Position numbers and translations under genes: made by a program. From positions 5,112,501 through 5,176,500 of the forward strand of contig NZ_CP046703.1 of the NCBI RefSeq assembly GCF_009873495.1: 64,000 nucleotides of DNA, written 5' to 3'. Shown here one piece after another: positions 1 through 10,667 of the stretch (position 1 is the stretch's first letter; each line of letters begins with the position of its first letter). The DNA is from Nostoc sp. ATCC 53789. GTDB lineage: Bacteria; Cyanobacteriota; Cyanobacteriia; Cyanobacteriales; Nostocaceae. The notes under the pieces are model-generated. The model was given only the letters and a program-made list of their open reading frames with translations. It was not told the origin of the DNA and ran no database searches.

Positions 1-987
<987 letters not shown>

Positions 988-1162
988 AATTGGAAAGCTC
1001 TATAGCTCTTTTAGCTGCTCTTTTTTAACTTCAGCTTAGTTATCTTTTTATTTTCTTGACGCAACACACTTGCTGTATAATTGCTTTCAAACTATAATAT
1101 TTTCAAGGTTCGGTATCCCTTTTCGCGAGTCGCTTCAAGCTCTCCGCTTCAGGCACTTATTC

Positions 1163-1191
1163 AATATAGCGAACACACTCCCTTGTGTCAA
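1163..1191 (-). promoter_or_regulatory. Sigma-70 type rRNA operon promoter
   Basis: On the minus strand a perfect -35 hexamer TTGACA (1186-1191) is followed by a 17-base spacer and a near-perfect -10 hexamer TATATT (1163-1168). Transcription would start near 1155 and give a leader of about 170 nt before 16S. The leader contains an A/T-rich stretch with GAACCTTGAAAA, which could be part of an rrn antitermination signal, but I cannot confirm that. Confidence 0.8.
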
Positions 1192-1304
1192 CTATTTTCT
1201 CCAAAATTCTTTTGGACTGTTTCTTTGTCACCTGAAACTTCCCACAGTGCCGGGTTCTAGGCAACAATGGTTTATGCACTGTGCCAACTAAGGATGGGGG
1301 AAGC

Positions 1305-1385
1305 GTGAATTTTCAATCGGTAATAGCTTTGTTGCATCACTTCTGGGGTGAGCGCGGTTGTCTCATCGCCCAGCCCTACGATATT
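1305..1385 (+). pseudogene. glyQ: 5' relic of glycyl-tRNA synthetase alpha subunit
   Basis: Starting at a GTG, 27 codons read like the conserved start of bacterial Gly[19 protein letters not shown], then CLIAQPYDI. In intact GlyQ this is followed by roughly 270 more residues starting with a K-G-A-G-T block. Here the similarity stops abruptly after the PYDI motif and the frame continues into unrelated A/T-rich DNA. GGGGGAAGC just before the GTG could be the original ribosome binding site. It points away from the rrn promoter. It is best explained as the edge of a rearrangement that left the first 81 bases of glyQ beside this rRNA operon; the functional gene must be elsewhere. Confidence 0.75.
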
Positions 1386-1674
1386 GATATACCTAATGTT
1401 GTAGTAATGTCGGTGGTGCATCTAATCTATATATAGATATTTGTAGATAGTTGCTGGAGTATTAGGATTACTGTTTGATCTTTGAAAAAGCTCTGTACAT
1501 AGCGATAGCATCCATCTGTATTTACCTTGTCGCAGGAGCCATACGGCAAAATTTTATACACTTGCTACGCAATTTGCTTAAGTTTTGATAACTCATATCT
1601 CTTGCCAAAAGCCGATCGCTCAATTTCACTCATTTCAGAATTTGGGCAACTTACAGCTATGATATGACAAAAAA
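1386..1674. other. Intergenic, no gene seen
   Basis: A/T-rich DNA between the glyQ relic and the DUF445 gene. I see a small TATATATAGATATTTGTAGATA tract but no convincing reading frame, RNA gene or terminator. Confidence 0.5.
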
Positions 1675-2910
1675 TTAATATTGACTTAATACTAAAAATA
1701 CTGTCTGCAATAAGCCGATAACAAAACCTAAAACACCACCTAAAGTCACAATGGCTTGCAATTCATTTTTGACAATTCCCTCGATAGCAGCTTCTAAATC
1801 AGCAGGTGAAGTTGATTTCACCCGGTCAACTATCACTTGATCTATCGATAAAATCGGAATTGCCTGTGCCACAATTATTTCTAAATCTTTTTCCAAATAC
1901 TTGTCTAAAATTAGAGCCAACTCTTGACTCATCACTTCTAAAGAAGTACTGACAACCGGTGAAGTACTAAGACGATTCAGTAGCACTACAGCAATATTTT
2001 CCCAATCAACAGAATCAGTTAATCCTTGTAAAAAATCGCTGCCACTATTTTGTAAATAATGGCGGACACTTTCGCGGGTGGTCTTTCGCAGTTGTCGCAC
2101 CGTACCCATCGGCAAGTTTTGTAGTGATAAGTTTTGCAGAAATTTCCTAATGCGATCGCGTATTTGTAAATCTTGAGTCAATTCCTGCAAACGATTGTTG
2201 GTAGCTTCTTTCTCATCTAAGCAAAAAGTTCGTAGCCGTGTAAGAGTATTACGTAAGCCAAACAAATTTGCTACCACCCAATAAGTACCACTGGTTTTTT
2301 CGCGGAACCCTTCATCAATAATTTGAATGGTGCGATCGGTCAAAAAATCAACTATCGCTTGGCGCAGCATATCCGGTGGTAAAACTACTTCTAACAACCA
2401 ATCAGCAAGCCTTGTCGCTTGTTCTTCACTCAGTTGAAATTCCAGCAATATTTGGTCAAAAATTTGATTGATTTGCGCTTCCAAAAAGTCTTCACGTCGC
2501 GCTAAAACCTTGAGTAACCGAGGTAAGGATTCCCCTAGCAAATCCCGCAAAATTCCCGCGACAATTTTGGCACTTTTCTCGTTTTTTTCTGTGTTGATTT
2601 GTTCAATCGCCAATCGCAACAACCAGAGAATTGCTGCTTGCACGCGTTCTGTTTGCAACAAACGCCGCGCCAAATTTTGCAATTCTTGTGGTGTCAACAG
2701 TGACCCCATAATGGTCTTGGAAATGTTCAGCGCTAGACGTTCCTGGTTGCGGGGAATCAAGCCAGGCGTGAAGGGTACTCTTCGTCCAGCAATGTAAATT
2801 GCTTTGTAAGGACGGAACAACATTTTGATGGCTATATCATTTGTGAAATAGCCAATAATTCCACCCAGTACCGGGGGAGACACATAAAGCCAAAGATGAG
2901 ACCAGTCCAC
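1675..2910 (-). CDS. DUF445 family membrane-anchored protein
   Basis: A 411-residue protein. The N-terminus (residues about 8-30) combines a hydrophobic segment with the family signature [19 protein letters not shown], followed by [10 protein letters not shown]; the C-terminus ends in a second hydrophobic segment (about 390-411). The long middle is predicted mostly helical. This is the pattern of DUF445 (YheB-like) proteins, in which two terminal membrane segments flank a large soluble helical region. Function is unknown; Bacillus relatives have been linked to spore or envelope biology, which does not transfer here. Length is normal and no frame damage is visible. Monocistronic, with repeats upstream. 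Confidence 0.85.
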   Translation of the reverse strand: MDWSHLWLYVSPPVLGGIIGYFTNDIAIKMLFRPYKAIYIAGRRVPFTPGLIPRNQERLALNISKTIMGSLLTPQELQNLARRLLQTERVQAAILWLLRLAIEQINTEKNEKSAKIVAGILRDLLGESLPRLLKVLARREDFLEAQINQIFDQILLEFQLSEEQATRLADWLLEVVLPPDMLRQAIVDFLTDRTIQIIDEGFREKTSGTYWVVANLFGLRNTLTRLRTFCLDEKEATNNRLQELTQDLQIRDRIRKFLQNLSLQNLPMGTVRQLRKTTRESVRHYLQNSGSDFLQGLTDSVDWENIAVVLLNRLSTSPVVSTSLEVMSQELALILDKYLEKDLEIIVAQAIPILSIDQVIVDRVKSTSPADLEAAIEGIVKNELQAIVTLGGVLGFVIGLLQTVFLVLSQY

Positions 2911-3136
2911 AGGATTTTGGATTTTGGATTTTGGATTTTGAATTCTAGATTAGAAATTAGGGATTGGGGATTGGTAATTGGCGGTTATTAGTTATGAGTT
3001 TTTTTTCCACTAACTACTAACGATTTTCCATTAGCCATTACCTATTCCGCAGTCCCCAATCTAAAAGACGTTCGCAGAGTCGCTCTAAGCGAAGCTATGC
3101 CATTGGCTTTACGCCACGCTATCCCAAATCTAAAAT
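2911..3136. repeat. Nostoc-type short dispersed repeats
   Basis: Contains three tandem copies of GGATTTT followed by T/G-rich tandem units, and at 3069-3121 an element with GTCGCTCTAAGCGAAGC and GGCTTTACGCC blocks. The same element, slightly diverged, occurs at 26461-26520, so it is a dispersed family rather than a local feature. Confidence 0.6.
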
Positions 3137-3850
3137 CTAAAATTTGCTGACTACCAGCACTCCCATCATACCGTTCGCAATGGGGTAGTGTGTGGCAACA
3201 GCAAAACCAACTTGACGCGCTAACTCTATTTGCTCTTTGCCTATGGGAAAGCGGTCTAAGCTGGGACTGATGTAAGCATATTCTTCTTTTAACCCTAAAT
3301 AATTGGCAACTGGCACCACGAAACTATCCAGATACAACTGCTGAAAGGCACGTAACTGAGGATTACTCGGTCGATGAAAGTCCAAAATTGCAGCTTTAGC
3401 ACCCGGTTTCAAAACACGGTATAACTCTTGAAGACTGCGAGGAATATCTTTAACATTCCTTAAACCATAGCCCATTGTTGCGGCATCAAATTGGTTGTCG
3501 TCAAAGGGTAAATTTAGTACATCTGCTTCTACCCAGGCGATGCCTACGGCGGGCAAAGCCAACGCAGGTTGAGGGTATTGCTTTTGGGAACGTTCTTTAG
3601 CAGTTTCTAGCAGGTTGCAGGAAAAGTCCACTCCATATACATATCCTGTAGCTCCCACGCGCCTTGCCAAACGTAAAGCTAGATCGCCACTACCGCAGCA
3701 CAAATCTAATGCAGTATCACCCGATTTAGCCGCACTCCATTTAACTGCCATTTCCTTCCAAATTCTATGCTGTCCCAAACTCAACCAATCGTTCAATTGG
3801 TCATAAACTGGAGCAATACGGTTAAAAATGGATTGAACTTCGTTAGTCAT
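3137..3850 (-). CDS. menG: Demethylphylloquinone/demethylmenaquinone C-methyltransferase
   Basis: A 237-residue class I SAM-dependent methyltransferase of the UbiE/MenG family. It opens with the family signature VQSIFNRIAPVYDQLNDWLS, has the SAM-binding motif ALDLCCGSGDLA (about 47-58), an acidic VEAD motif, and the family hallmark YGLRNVKD. In cyanobacteria this enzyme carries out the last step of phylloquinone synthesis, methylation of 2-phytyl-1,4-naphthoquinone, supplying the A1 acceptor of photosystem I. No ubiquinone pathway is expected, so menG is preferred over ubiE. ATG start at 3850. Upstream DNA is a heptamer repeat tract, so the promoter probably lies close to the gene. Confidence 0.93.
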   Translation of the reverse strand: MTNEVQSIFNRIAPVYDQLNDWLSLGQHRIWKEMAVKWSAAKSGDTALDLCCGSGDLALRLARRVGATGYVYGVDFSCNLLETAKERSQKQYPQPALALPAVGIAWVEADVLNLPFDDNQFDAATMGYGLRNVKDIPRSLQELYRVLKPGAKAAILDFHRPSNPQLRAFQQLYLDSFVVPVANYLGLKEEYAYISPSLDRFPIGKEQIELARQVGFAVATHYPIANGMMGVLVVSKF

Positions 3851-3961
3851 TGGTCAATAATTCATTGGTCATTGGTCATTAGTCATTCGTCATTTGCCAA
3901 GGGTAAAAGACAAATGACATAGACGCGCTAGCGGCTTCCCGCAGGGTAGGACAAATGACAA
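3851..3961. repeat. Short tandem heptamer repeats (ATTGGTC/ATTAGTC)
   Basis: CATTGGTCATTGGTCATTAGTC and its complement AAATGACA flank a CGCTAGCGGCTTCCCGCAGGG block. This is the heptameric tandem repeat style known from Nostoc genomes; the same units recur at 41129-41214 and 62930-62956. Confidence 0.6.
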
Positions 3962-4918
3962 CTACACAATGGGTTGATGGTATCCACTGCTAGTCAGAGC
4001 GATCGCTACCAGTTGTGCTGATAAATTAATTAGCATTAATTCATCTTCCCGCAAAGTGCAAGGTTGTTTCCACTGTAGCGATAATACGCCCAAAAGTTCA
4101 TTATGGTAGCTAATTGGGATAACTAAATGTGCTTGCACACCAGTATTTTGGTAGTGAGTAGCATCAATTAGTTTAGTGTCTTTAGGTATATTTAAAGAAA
4201 CTTGCATTTGCCCAGTGGCGATCGCTTGCGTTGTTAGTGGGTCAAGAGATAGCCAATTCTCTATTTTACCTGTATCGCTGTAAGTTCCTTGAGTTGCAAT
4301 CAGAGTATTTCCATGTGTAAGTTGTAAAATACAGCCTTCTGTCCCAAAAGTCTCACTCACAGCCTTGGCGATTGGAGCAAGAGTTTCCTCTAAACTAGAA
4401 GCTGCTTGAGTTACCTGTACTAAAACACTCAGCAGCGCCATTTGAGCATGAGCGCGGCGTAATTCTTCTGTACGTTGCTTGAGCAAGTCGTAGGTTTCTG
4501 CTGCTCTTTGCACCACTGCCTTGAGTTCTCCTGGGTCCCAAGGCTTGGTGATATATTTGTAGACTTGTCCAGCATTAATCGCCTCTACCAAGTCTTCAAT
4601 ATCAGTAAATCCGGTGAGAATTATCCTCACCGTATCGGGAAACTGAGGTACAGTTTTGCTCAGAAATTCAGTTCCTTTCATTTCTGGCATCCGTTGATCG
4701 GAGATAATCACAGCTACCTCCCCTTCTGCGGCCAAAACTTGTAGAGCGTTCACTCCACTATCAGCTTTCAGAACATTAAAGTCGCGTCGAAAGGTGCGAT
4801 AAAGGAGATCGAGATTATCTGGCTCATCGTCAACTACCAAGATTTTCAGCTTTTTTGGTCGTTCGAGAGTCATTACTTGATATTGGACTTTATCAATTTC
4901 GACACTGGGATTATCCAT
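3962..4918 (-). CDS. Response regulator with C-terminal GAF domain
   Basis: 318 residues: a receiver domain (about 24-145) then a linker helix and a GAF domain (about 165-312). The receiver has the acidic pair D30/D31, the phosphoacceptor D74 in IISDQRMPEM, the switch threonine T102 and the conserved lysine K125 in ITKPWD, so it should be phosphorylatable. Receivers with the motif KYITKPWD are common in RpfG/HD-GYP-type and histidine-kinase-linked regulators. The GAF domain would bind a small ligand or a bilin; no obvious chromophore cysteine motif is seen. There is no DNA-binding output domain, so the output is probably protein-protein. An internal ATG (MTLERPKK) is an alternative start 15 codons in. 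Confidence 0.85.
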   Translation of the reverse strand: MDNPSVEIDKVQYQVMTLERPKKLKILVVDDEPDNLDLLYRTFRRDFNVLKADSGVNALQVLAAEGEVAVIISDQRMPEMKGTEFLSKTVPQFPDTVRIILTGFTDIEDLVEAINAGQVYKYITKPWDPGELKAVVQRAAETYDLLKQRTEELRRAHAQMALLSVLVQVTQAASSLEETLAPIAKAVSETFGTEGCILQLTHGNTLIATQGTYSDTGKIENWLSLDPLTTQAIATGQMQVSLNIPKDTKLIDATHYQNTGVQAHLVIPISYHNELLGVLSLQWKQPCTLREDELMLINLSAQLVAIALTSSGYHQPIV

Positions 4919-5577
4919 AAGATATTTCCTTTAAATATTCACTATCTTGTTATATTCCATACCAAGCTTAGTTGAGAATAGCTAAAAATTGTCAAGGGTT
5001 TATACGGAGCTATTTTGCATATTTTAAAACTACAAGAGTGAGCTATACAGAGGAAATTTACCTGCCCAAATATCTGAATTAGGAAATATTGCACCAAAAA
5101 AACCTACTAAATCAGCATAGCGATGGCGATTTTAATCATAGTAGGGTTTATGTAAAAGTACACGCGGTAGGGGCAATAGCCTGTAGGAAGCACTACAGAT
5201 GAAGCTTTACTCCTCTACCAGACCCTGCACGTAGCTTTCTTTGCCGCAGGGGTACGCTACTGCTTGCTACACTACCGCTAGTTCCTTGATGCCGGGAAAC
5301 CCTTCCACCGTAATGGCTTACGCTTTCCGTCTAGATGAATTGCCCTAAGAAGAAAATTAGGGTTCAGCTAAAGTTTTGCAGTTAAGATAGCACAGTAAAG
5401 GCACATAAATGTGCGTAGTGTTACTAGTAGAATGGCTTGGAATTAGAGTGGTTGAAATTCCAATCTCCTGCCTCTTTCTGAACTCAAGACAGTAGGTCTG
5501 GGTAATTCTATAGATTAGAATAAGACTTGCTCATGAGGTGTTAATCATCCTCTCAAGTTGAAGCTCGCATCCCGATT
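4919..5577. other. 659-bp intergenic region with dispersed repeats
   Basis: Lies between the divergently transcribed REC-GAF gene and raf1, so it must hold both promoters. About 5160-5340 is a G/C-richer repeat patch (GTAGGGGCAATAGCC, CTTTGCCGCAGGGGTACGCTAC) unlike the A/T-rich surroundings. No RNA gene or credible short reading frame was found. Confidence 0.5.
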
Positions 5578-6666
5578 ATGACTGATCTACCACCCAACGC
5601 TCAGAATCCCGAAGAAAATGCTACCAACGATGTAGCACAAGAGTTACTACGAAGACTGAGGCAAAAACAAGGCAACTGGGTGGAATGGGGAACGGCGATC
5701 GCCTCGTTGCTAAAAACCGGTTACAACCCCCAAGAAATTTTTGAGGCGACTGGATTTGAGCCAATTCAACAAAATCAGGTAGTTGTTGGTTCTCAAGTTT
5801 ACAATTCTTTGGAAAACTCTGGAGTATCGGAAGAAACGCGATCGCACTATGCCATACGCGGCAGTGATGTTTTATATGAACTCCGTTTGCTCACCCAAGA
5901 AGAACGCGCCGCCGCTGCCGAACTGATCTTCTTCCACAATGTTGATGCTGATGAGGCACGGGATATAGCAAAAGCAATTAAAGAATTCTCCTATTACCGC
6001 ACTTTACCAGAAGGGTTTTCTGCCCATCCTGGAGATGCTGTTGCTCATCAAGTTTGGAAACTGGCACGCCAAAATGCAGATTTACAACAGCGATCGCGCC
6101 TAATCGCCAAAGGTTTACGTTTTGCTCATACGCCAGGTGCAAGGCAAAAAATCGAACAACTACTGACTGATTTTACTACCGTTCCCCAGCGTCCAGCGCC
6201 AATTTTACCCTTTTACCGTCTGGAATTTGAAGAACAATTACCCCGAATTTTGCCCGTAGTGGGTGAGTTGCCATTATCACGGCAAGATTTGCAAGCTGTG
6301 CCAATATTGACAGAAATTGAACCATTTCGTCTGGTTAAGTTTTCTGGAGAGCAAGCTTGGGTTCCATTACCAGGATGGCAAGTGCTATTGGCGGCAGAAG
6401 ATCCAGTAGTGATTTTAGCGAATAGCGATCGCTTTCCCATCCAAACCCAAAGCCAAGTTGGGCCCGTTGTAGTTGTGATAGATCGTGCCAAACGAGAATG
6501 GGATGCCTCTAGCTATTTTGTTGTTGAAAAGGGTGGTGAATTAGATTTTCAGTGGTTTGAAACTGAGCCAGAAATTCCTTTACTAGGACAAATTATTATC
6601 ATTGTGCGTCCTAAGAAAATTCTGGATGAAGAATTAACTAAGGATTCCTGGCAAATTGATGAATAA
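5578..6666 (+). CDS. raf1: Rubisco accumulation factor 1
   Basis: 362 residues, the usual length of Raf1. It shows the N-terminal helical domain (LLRRLRQKQGNWVEWG near 23-38, then YNPQEIFEATGFEP), the middle block RGSDVLYELRLL, and a C-terminal beta domain (about 205-350). Raf1 is a dimeric assembly chaperone that clamps folded RbcL dimers and helps form the RbcL8 core before RbcS displaces it; it acts in the cytosol of cyanobacteria and in chloroplast stroma. Start is the ATG at 5578. It ends 70 bp from the convergent AAA+ ATPase gene, with a strong shared hairpin between them. The gene is complete. Confidence 0.93.
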   Translation: MTDLPPNAQNPEENATNDVAQELLRRLRQKQGNWVEWGTAIASLLKTGYNPQEIFEATGFEPIQQNQVVVGSQVYNSLENSGVSEETRSHYAIRGSDVLYELRLLTQEERAAAAELIFFHNVDADEARDIAKAIKEFSYYRTLPEGFSAHPGDAVAHQVWKLARQNADLQQRSRLIAKGLRFAHTPGARQKIEQLLTDFTTVPQRPAPILPFYRLEFEEQLPRILPVVGELPLSRQDLQAVPILTEIEPFRLVKFSGEQAWVPLPGWQVLLAAEDPVVILANSDRFPIQTQSQVGPVVVVIDRAKREWDASSYFVVEKGGELDFQWFETEPEIPLLGQIIIIVRPKKILDEELTKDSWQIDE

Positions 6667-6679
6667 TTGAAGAAGAATT

Positions 6680-6717
6680 CAGAATTCAGAATTCAGGAGT
6701 CAGAATTCTGAATTCTG
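6680..6717. terminator. Hairpin between convergent raf1 and AAA ATPase genes
   Basis: A perfect 15-bp inverted repeat (6680-6694 and 6703-6717, built of GAATTCA units) with an 8-base loop. It sits between two convergent stop codons and could stop transcription from both sides. It is made from the GAATTC repeat family, so it may also be a captured dispersed repeat. Confidence 0.6.
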
Positions 6718-6735
6718 TTTCGATAAAATTTCGTG

Positions 6736-7965
6736 TTAATTTTCTAAATCTTTGTTGCTAACAGTTGTGCTGCTCATTTGTTCTCGCAAAATTGCAACTT
6801 GAGAAATCATGATCTTCTCTAATCCCCCAGTTTCCATCGCTCCTATCCAACGAATCATTGATGAGAGAAATAATTCTTTGAGGTAGGCAAAAGAAAAGCC
6901 TTCTGTCAATGCAGCCATCTGATTTACAGCCTGCTCAGATAATCCCATTTCACTGTTTAATTTATCATTCCACAATGTGATGTAGGTTTCTCGTTCTGGA
7001 AACGCTGGCAGATCAAAATGATATTTCCGATCAAAGCGGCTGGGGCGATCGCTAATTGCTGAATCTAAACGTTCTGGATGATTAGTGGTTGCAATAGTCA
7101 CAATTCCTTGATTAGAGGCAAAACCATCAAGCTCATTTAAAAAGAAAGAGCGGTTTTCATCATTTAAGAGAGAATCAATATCTTCTAATACCAAAACACA
7201 AGGGGCAGATTGCCGTGCTTGTTTGAATACTTTACGGATATTGTCGCTATCAGTAGCATATTCAGACTTAAAGCTTTTAACGTATAAGCAAGGCTGCTGC
7301 ATTTGGTTAATCAACGCTTTAACTGTATGCGTTTTTCCATTTCCTGGTGAGCCAATAAATAAAATGCCACGTTTCCAAGGAACGCTATAATTTGCGTAAG
7401 TTTCGCGGGAGGCAAAGAAGTTTATTAGGTCATCTTGAATATCTTGTTTAAGAGTTTTATGCAAAACTAGATTTTCAAAAGTTGAGCTTTGAATAGATTG
7501 AAAGAGTTCGGGATTTTTATCCCAGCAACCATCTTCAAAAACTAACAGTTCATCACGAATTTCTGAGTTCCACTCACAAACTGCGGCAAAAAACTTTTCA
7601 GCTACTTCTGAAGTATCTGCCAAAATCCAAGAATAACGAGTTTTACAATAACCTTCATTCCAACTCATTAAGACAACATCAAGTTTATTTCCTTGCCATG
7701 AAACTTGAAATCTGGCATTTTCATTATATTTATAAATCTCGTTATCCATGCCATTCCAACCAGTAAGTATCTGGTTATGGATATGATTATCATGTTTAAT
7801 TTTGCAGAAATTTGCCTCAGCGTACTTTTCTAAATTGAAAGAACTATCATTACTTTCTAGCAATGCTTTTTTAGGATAAATAGCTGCTAGCTCCTGACTA
7901 ACATGATAGGAAATAGCATTATTAGATAAGCTAAGACCTTGTGTAATTATTTTTTGAATTTTCAT
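6736..7965 (-). CDS. AAA+ family ATPase
   Basis: 409 residues. The first ~190 form an uncharacterised domain; a single AAA+ module follows with Walker A GSPGNGKT (205-212), Walker B VLVLEDID (257-264), sensor-1 ATTN (292-295) and arginine-finger-type residues in SDRPSRFDR (306-314), then a C-terminal helical lid. The arrangement with YSVPWKRGILFIGSPG resembles BCS1-like and other single-ring AAA ATPases that remodel a protein substrate. The substrate is unknown. It is convergent with raf1 but not co-transcribed, and it is not a Rubisco activase by motif. ATG start at 7965; all catalytic motifs are intact. Confidence 0.8.
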   Translation of the reverse strand: MKIQKIITQGLSLSNNAISYHVSQELAAIYPKKALLESNDSSFNLEKYAEANFCKIKHDNHIHNQILTGWNGMDNEIYKYNENARFQVSWQGNKLDVVLMSWNEGYCKTRYSWILADTSEVAEKFFAAVCEWNSEIRDELLVFEDGCWDKNPELFQSIQSSTFENLVLHKTLKQDIQDDLINFFASRETYANYSVPWKRGILFIGSPGNGKTHTVKALINQMQQPCLYVKSFKSEYATDSDNIRKVFKQARQSAPCVLVLEDIDSLLNDENRSFFLNELDGFASNQGIVTIATTNHPERLDSAISDRPSRFDRKYHFDLPAFPERETYITLWNDKLNSEMGLSEQAVNQMAALTEGFSFAYLKELFLSSMIRWIGAMETGGLEKIMISQVAILREQMSSTTVSNKDLEN

Positions 7966-8088
7966 CTTTATTTATTTTTCTGGTTAGTTAGAGCTTAGAA
8001 AGATATCAAATTAAGCTAATCTAACATTAAGATGGCTGAATTGTGAATTCTTGCTTAAAGAATTATTCTTCTAAATATAAAATTTGAT

Positions 8089-10506
8089 ATGTCAGACTCT
8101 AAATTTACTACTCCTGTGGCTCAAGAATCCCTCCACTCAGAATTGTCTGAGCGATCGCCTGTTCCTAACCTGAGGGAGAAGATTCTCGCAATTCGCAACA
8201 GTCTACGCCCTGGACAACAACAAATGGCTGACTGGGGATCTGGTCCTTTGGCTATTTCTGCCGTTCCTGGTGCAGGCAAATCTACTGGGATGGCGGCGGC
8301 GGCGGCGATCGCGATCGCCCGTCAATATGAACGTTATGCCCAGTCGCGCCCATCCTCGCGTCGTCATTTGGTAGTCGTCACCTTTACTCGCTCTGCTGCT
8401 GCCAATATTAAAGCGAAGATCCGCAAATTTTTACGAGATGATTTATCTTTACCCCAGACGGGATTTTTTGTCTATACTCTACATGGTTTAGCGTTAAATA
8501 TTGCTAGCCGCCATTCGGATTTATCCGGTTTGCAGTTAGAAAATGTCACATTAATTACACCAACTCAAAGTCATCGCTTTATCCGAACTGCTGTAGAGCA
8601 ATGGATTGCCAATAATCCCGGAATATATTTACGGTTATTAGAAGGTCATCAATTTGACGGAGAAGAGACAGAAAGGTTGCGTCGTCAATCGGTGCTACGA
8701 ACAGAAGTATTGCCGGAATTGGCGAATACGGTAATTCATGAAGCAAAAAGTTCTGGGATATCGCCAGAAAAACTGCGGGAGTGGAGTAAACAAACCACAG
8801 ACGAATATACAATTTTGAGCGTAGCGGCGGGATTGTATGAGCAATATCAAAACTTAATGCGATCGCGTGACTTTATCGATTACGACGATATGATTTTAGC
8901 CGCACTGCGCGTTTTAGAAAACGACAGCGCCCGCCGCATTGAGCAAAACCAAGTTTTCGCCGTCTTTGAAGATGAAGCCCAAGATTCTAGCCCCCTACAG
9001 ACACAACTGCTAGAAATTTTGGCGAGTGATGGGCACAAAGGTGATAAATCATCAATCCTGACTCCTCACACCTCACTAAATTTAGTCCGAGTTGGCGACC
9101 CCAACCAAGCAATTAACTCTACCTTTACCCCAGCCGATCCGATTTATTTTCGGCAATTTTGCGAAGAGTGCGATCGCATCGAACGATTGGCAACAATGGA
9201 TCAAGCTGGTCGCAGTACGAGAATTATCATTGAAGCTGCTAACTTTGCCCTCAAATGGATCAATAATCAATCCTTAGCAAAAACGAATAACGGACAACAG
9301 ACTCCTGACAACCGACAAGTACCATTTCGCTTGCAGACAATTCGCCCTGTTGAAACAGGCGATCCACAAAAGAACGCCAACCCAGCACCAATCGGACGGG
9401 GATTAGAACTTTATACCCCGCATGACATTCATCACACCGTTGAATTATTGTCTCAAAGAGTAATCGAGTTATTTGGCGAAGACCCAACACAAAATAGTGC
9501 AGCGATTTTAGTACGGGAAAATCGCCAAGGAAGATGGTTATCAGAGGCTCTAGCACCTGTATGCAAAGAGCATAATATTACACTTTACGATGTGGGAGAA
9601 CGCGATCGCCGTTCCCATGTTCCCCAAGAGATTTTAGCATTGCTGCAATTTTGCGATCGCCCCCACTCCCCGGATTACCTGAAATCCGCCTTAGAAGCAT
9701 TAGTACAGCGCCAGTTAATTCCTACTCAAGACCTCAACGCCCTTGCTAGTCTCCCAGAAGAATTTTTGTATCCAGGCCCCCTAGCAGCACCCCAGACAGA
9801 AACAGTCCAAAAGGCTGCACGCTTGTGCCGCAATTTACTTCGCGCCCGCTTGGAATTGCCCCTGTACCAGCTAATTTCCTTTCTCGCCTTGACTTTAAAT
9901 TACGACCAGGCAGAATTAGCAACTGCTGACAAACTTGCAGAACGGGTAAACCAGCAGATAGCTGGCAATAGTTCAATGGGGGGAATGCTGTCAGCCTTAA
10001 GTGAAATCGTCAGTTCCGAACGGTTTGAACCAGTGGAAACTGAAGATTCGGAAGAACGTTACACTCGTCGCGGTCAACTGACCATTATTACCATGCACAA
10101 AGCCAAAGGGCTAGATTGGGACTATGTATTTCTTCCCTTTCTCCACGAAAACTTGATTCCTGGTAGATTTTGGGTTCCTCCCCAAAGCCAGTTTTTAGGT
10201 GACTTTACCTTATCAGAAGTAGCCCGCGCCCAAATTCGGGCTGCTCTCCACGGGGAATCTACCATACCAGATGTTACGGAAGCATGGGAACAAGCAAAGC
10301 ATTTGAAAATATCTGAGGAGTACCGTTTACTCTACGTTGCGATGACACGGGCCAAGCGTCTGGTATGGATGTCAGCAGCGCAGAAAGCCCCCTTTACTTG
10401 GAGTAAACCAGAGAATTTACAAGAACAAGCGCCTTGCCCGGTATTTCCAGCGTTAAAGCGCCAATTTCCTGAATGTGTGGCGAATTTAGCGGTAATGGCT
10501 AAATAA
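8089..10506 (+). CDS. UvrD/Rep-type superfamily 1 DNA helicase
   Basis: 805 residues with the SF1A motifs in order: Walker A AVPGAGKST (58-66), motif Ia VTFTRSAAANIKAKI, motif II FEDEAQDSSPLQ (D-E-x-Q box variant), motif III GDPNQAI, motif V TMHKAKGLDWDYVFLP, and motif VI EEYRLLYVAMTRAK near the C-terminus. It is an ATP-dependent 3'-5' helicase or translocase acting in repair or replication restart. It is longer than classical UvrD by virtue of insertions in the middle, and it lacks an obvious nuclease motif, so AddA/RecB is unlikely. ATG start at 8089; divergent from the AAA ATPase with a 123-bp shared upstream region. Confidence 0.88.
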   Translation: MSDSKFTTPVAQESLHSELSERSPVPNLREKILAIRNSLRPGQQQMADWGSGPLAISAVPGAGKSTGMAAAAAIAIARQYERYAQSRPSSRRHLVVVTFTRSAAANIKAKIRKFLRDDLSLPQTGFFVYTLHGLALNIASRHSDLSGLQLENVTLITPTQSHRFIRTAVEQWIANNPGIYLRLLEGHQFDGEETERLRRQSVLRTEVLPELANTVIHEAKSSGISPEKLREWSKQTTDEYTILSVAAGLYEQYQNLMRSRDFIDYDDMILAALRVLENDSARRIEQNQVFAVFEDEAQDSSPLQTQLLEILASDGHKGDKSSILTPHTSLNLVRVGDPNQAINSTFTPADPIYFRQFCEECDRIERLATMDQAGRSTRIIIEAANFALKWINNQSLAKTNNGQQTPDNRQVPFRLQTIRPVETGDPQKNANPAPIGRGLELYTPHDIHHTVELLSQRVIELFGEDPTQNSAAILVRENRQGRWLSEALAPVCKEHNITLYDVGERDRRSHVPQEILALLQFCDRPHSPDYLKSALEALVQRQLIPTQDLNALASLPEEFLYPGPLAAPQTETVQKAARLCRNLLRARLELPLYQLISFLALTLNYDQAELATADKLAERVNQQIAGNSSMGGMLSALSEIVSSERFEPVETEDSEERYTRRGQLTIITMHKAKGLDWDYVFLPFLHENLIPGRFWVPPQSQFLGDFTLSEVARAQIRAALHGESTIPDVTEAWEQAKHLKISEEYRLLYVAMTRAKRLVWMSAAQKAPFTWSKPENLQEQAPCPVFPALKRQFPECVANLAVMAK

Positions 10507-10667
10507 GGACGATCAAAAGTTTTCAGAAATTGCAGGAATTTAAAGGGATTTGCGATCGCAGCATCCCAGAATATCTGTATAAAATAAATTATCTCTTGTG
10601 GAATTTGCCATTTGGAAATTGGTGTTATACATTGGTGTTCAGCTTTTAATCGGAAATTTATTTATCA

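Noticed and set aside
1056-1081. Plus-strand TTGACG ... TATAAT promoter-like pair
   Set aside because: The spacer is only 14 bases and it would read into the rrn promoter region without a gene behind it.
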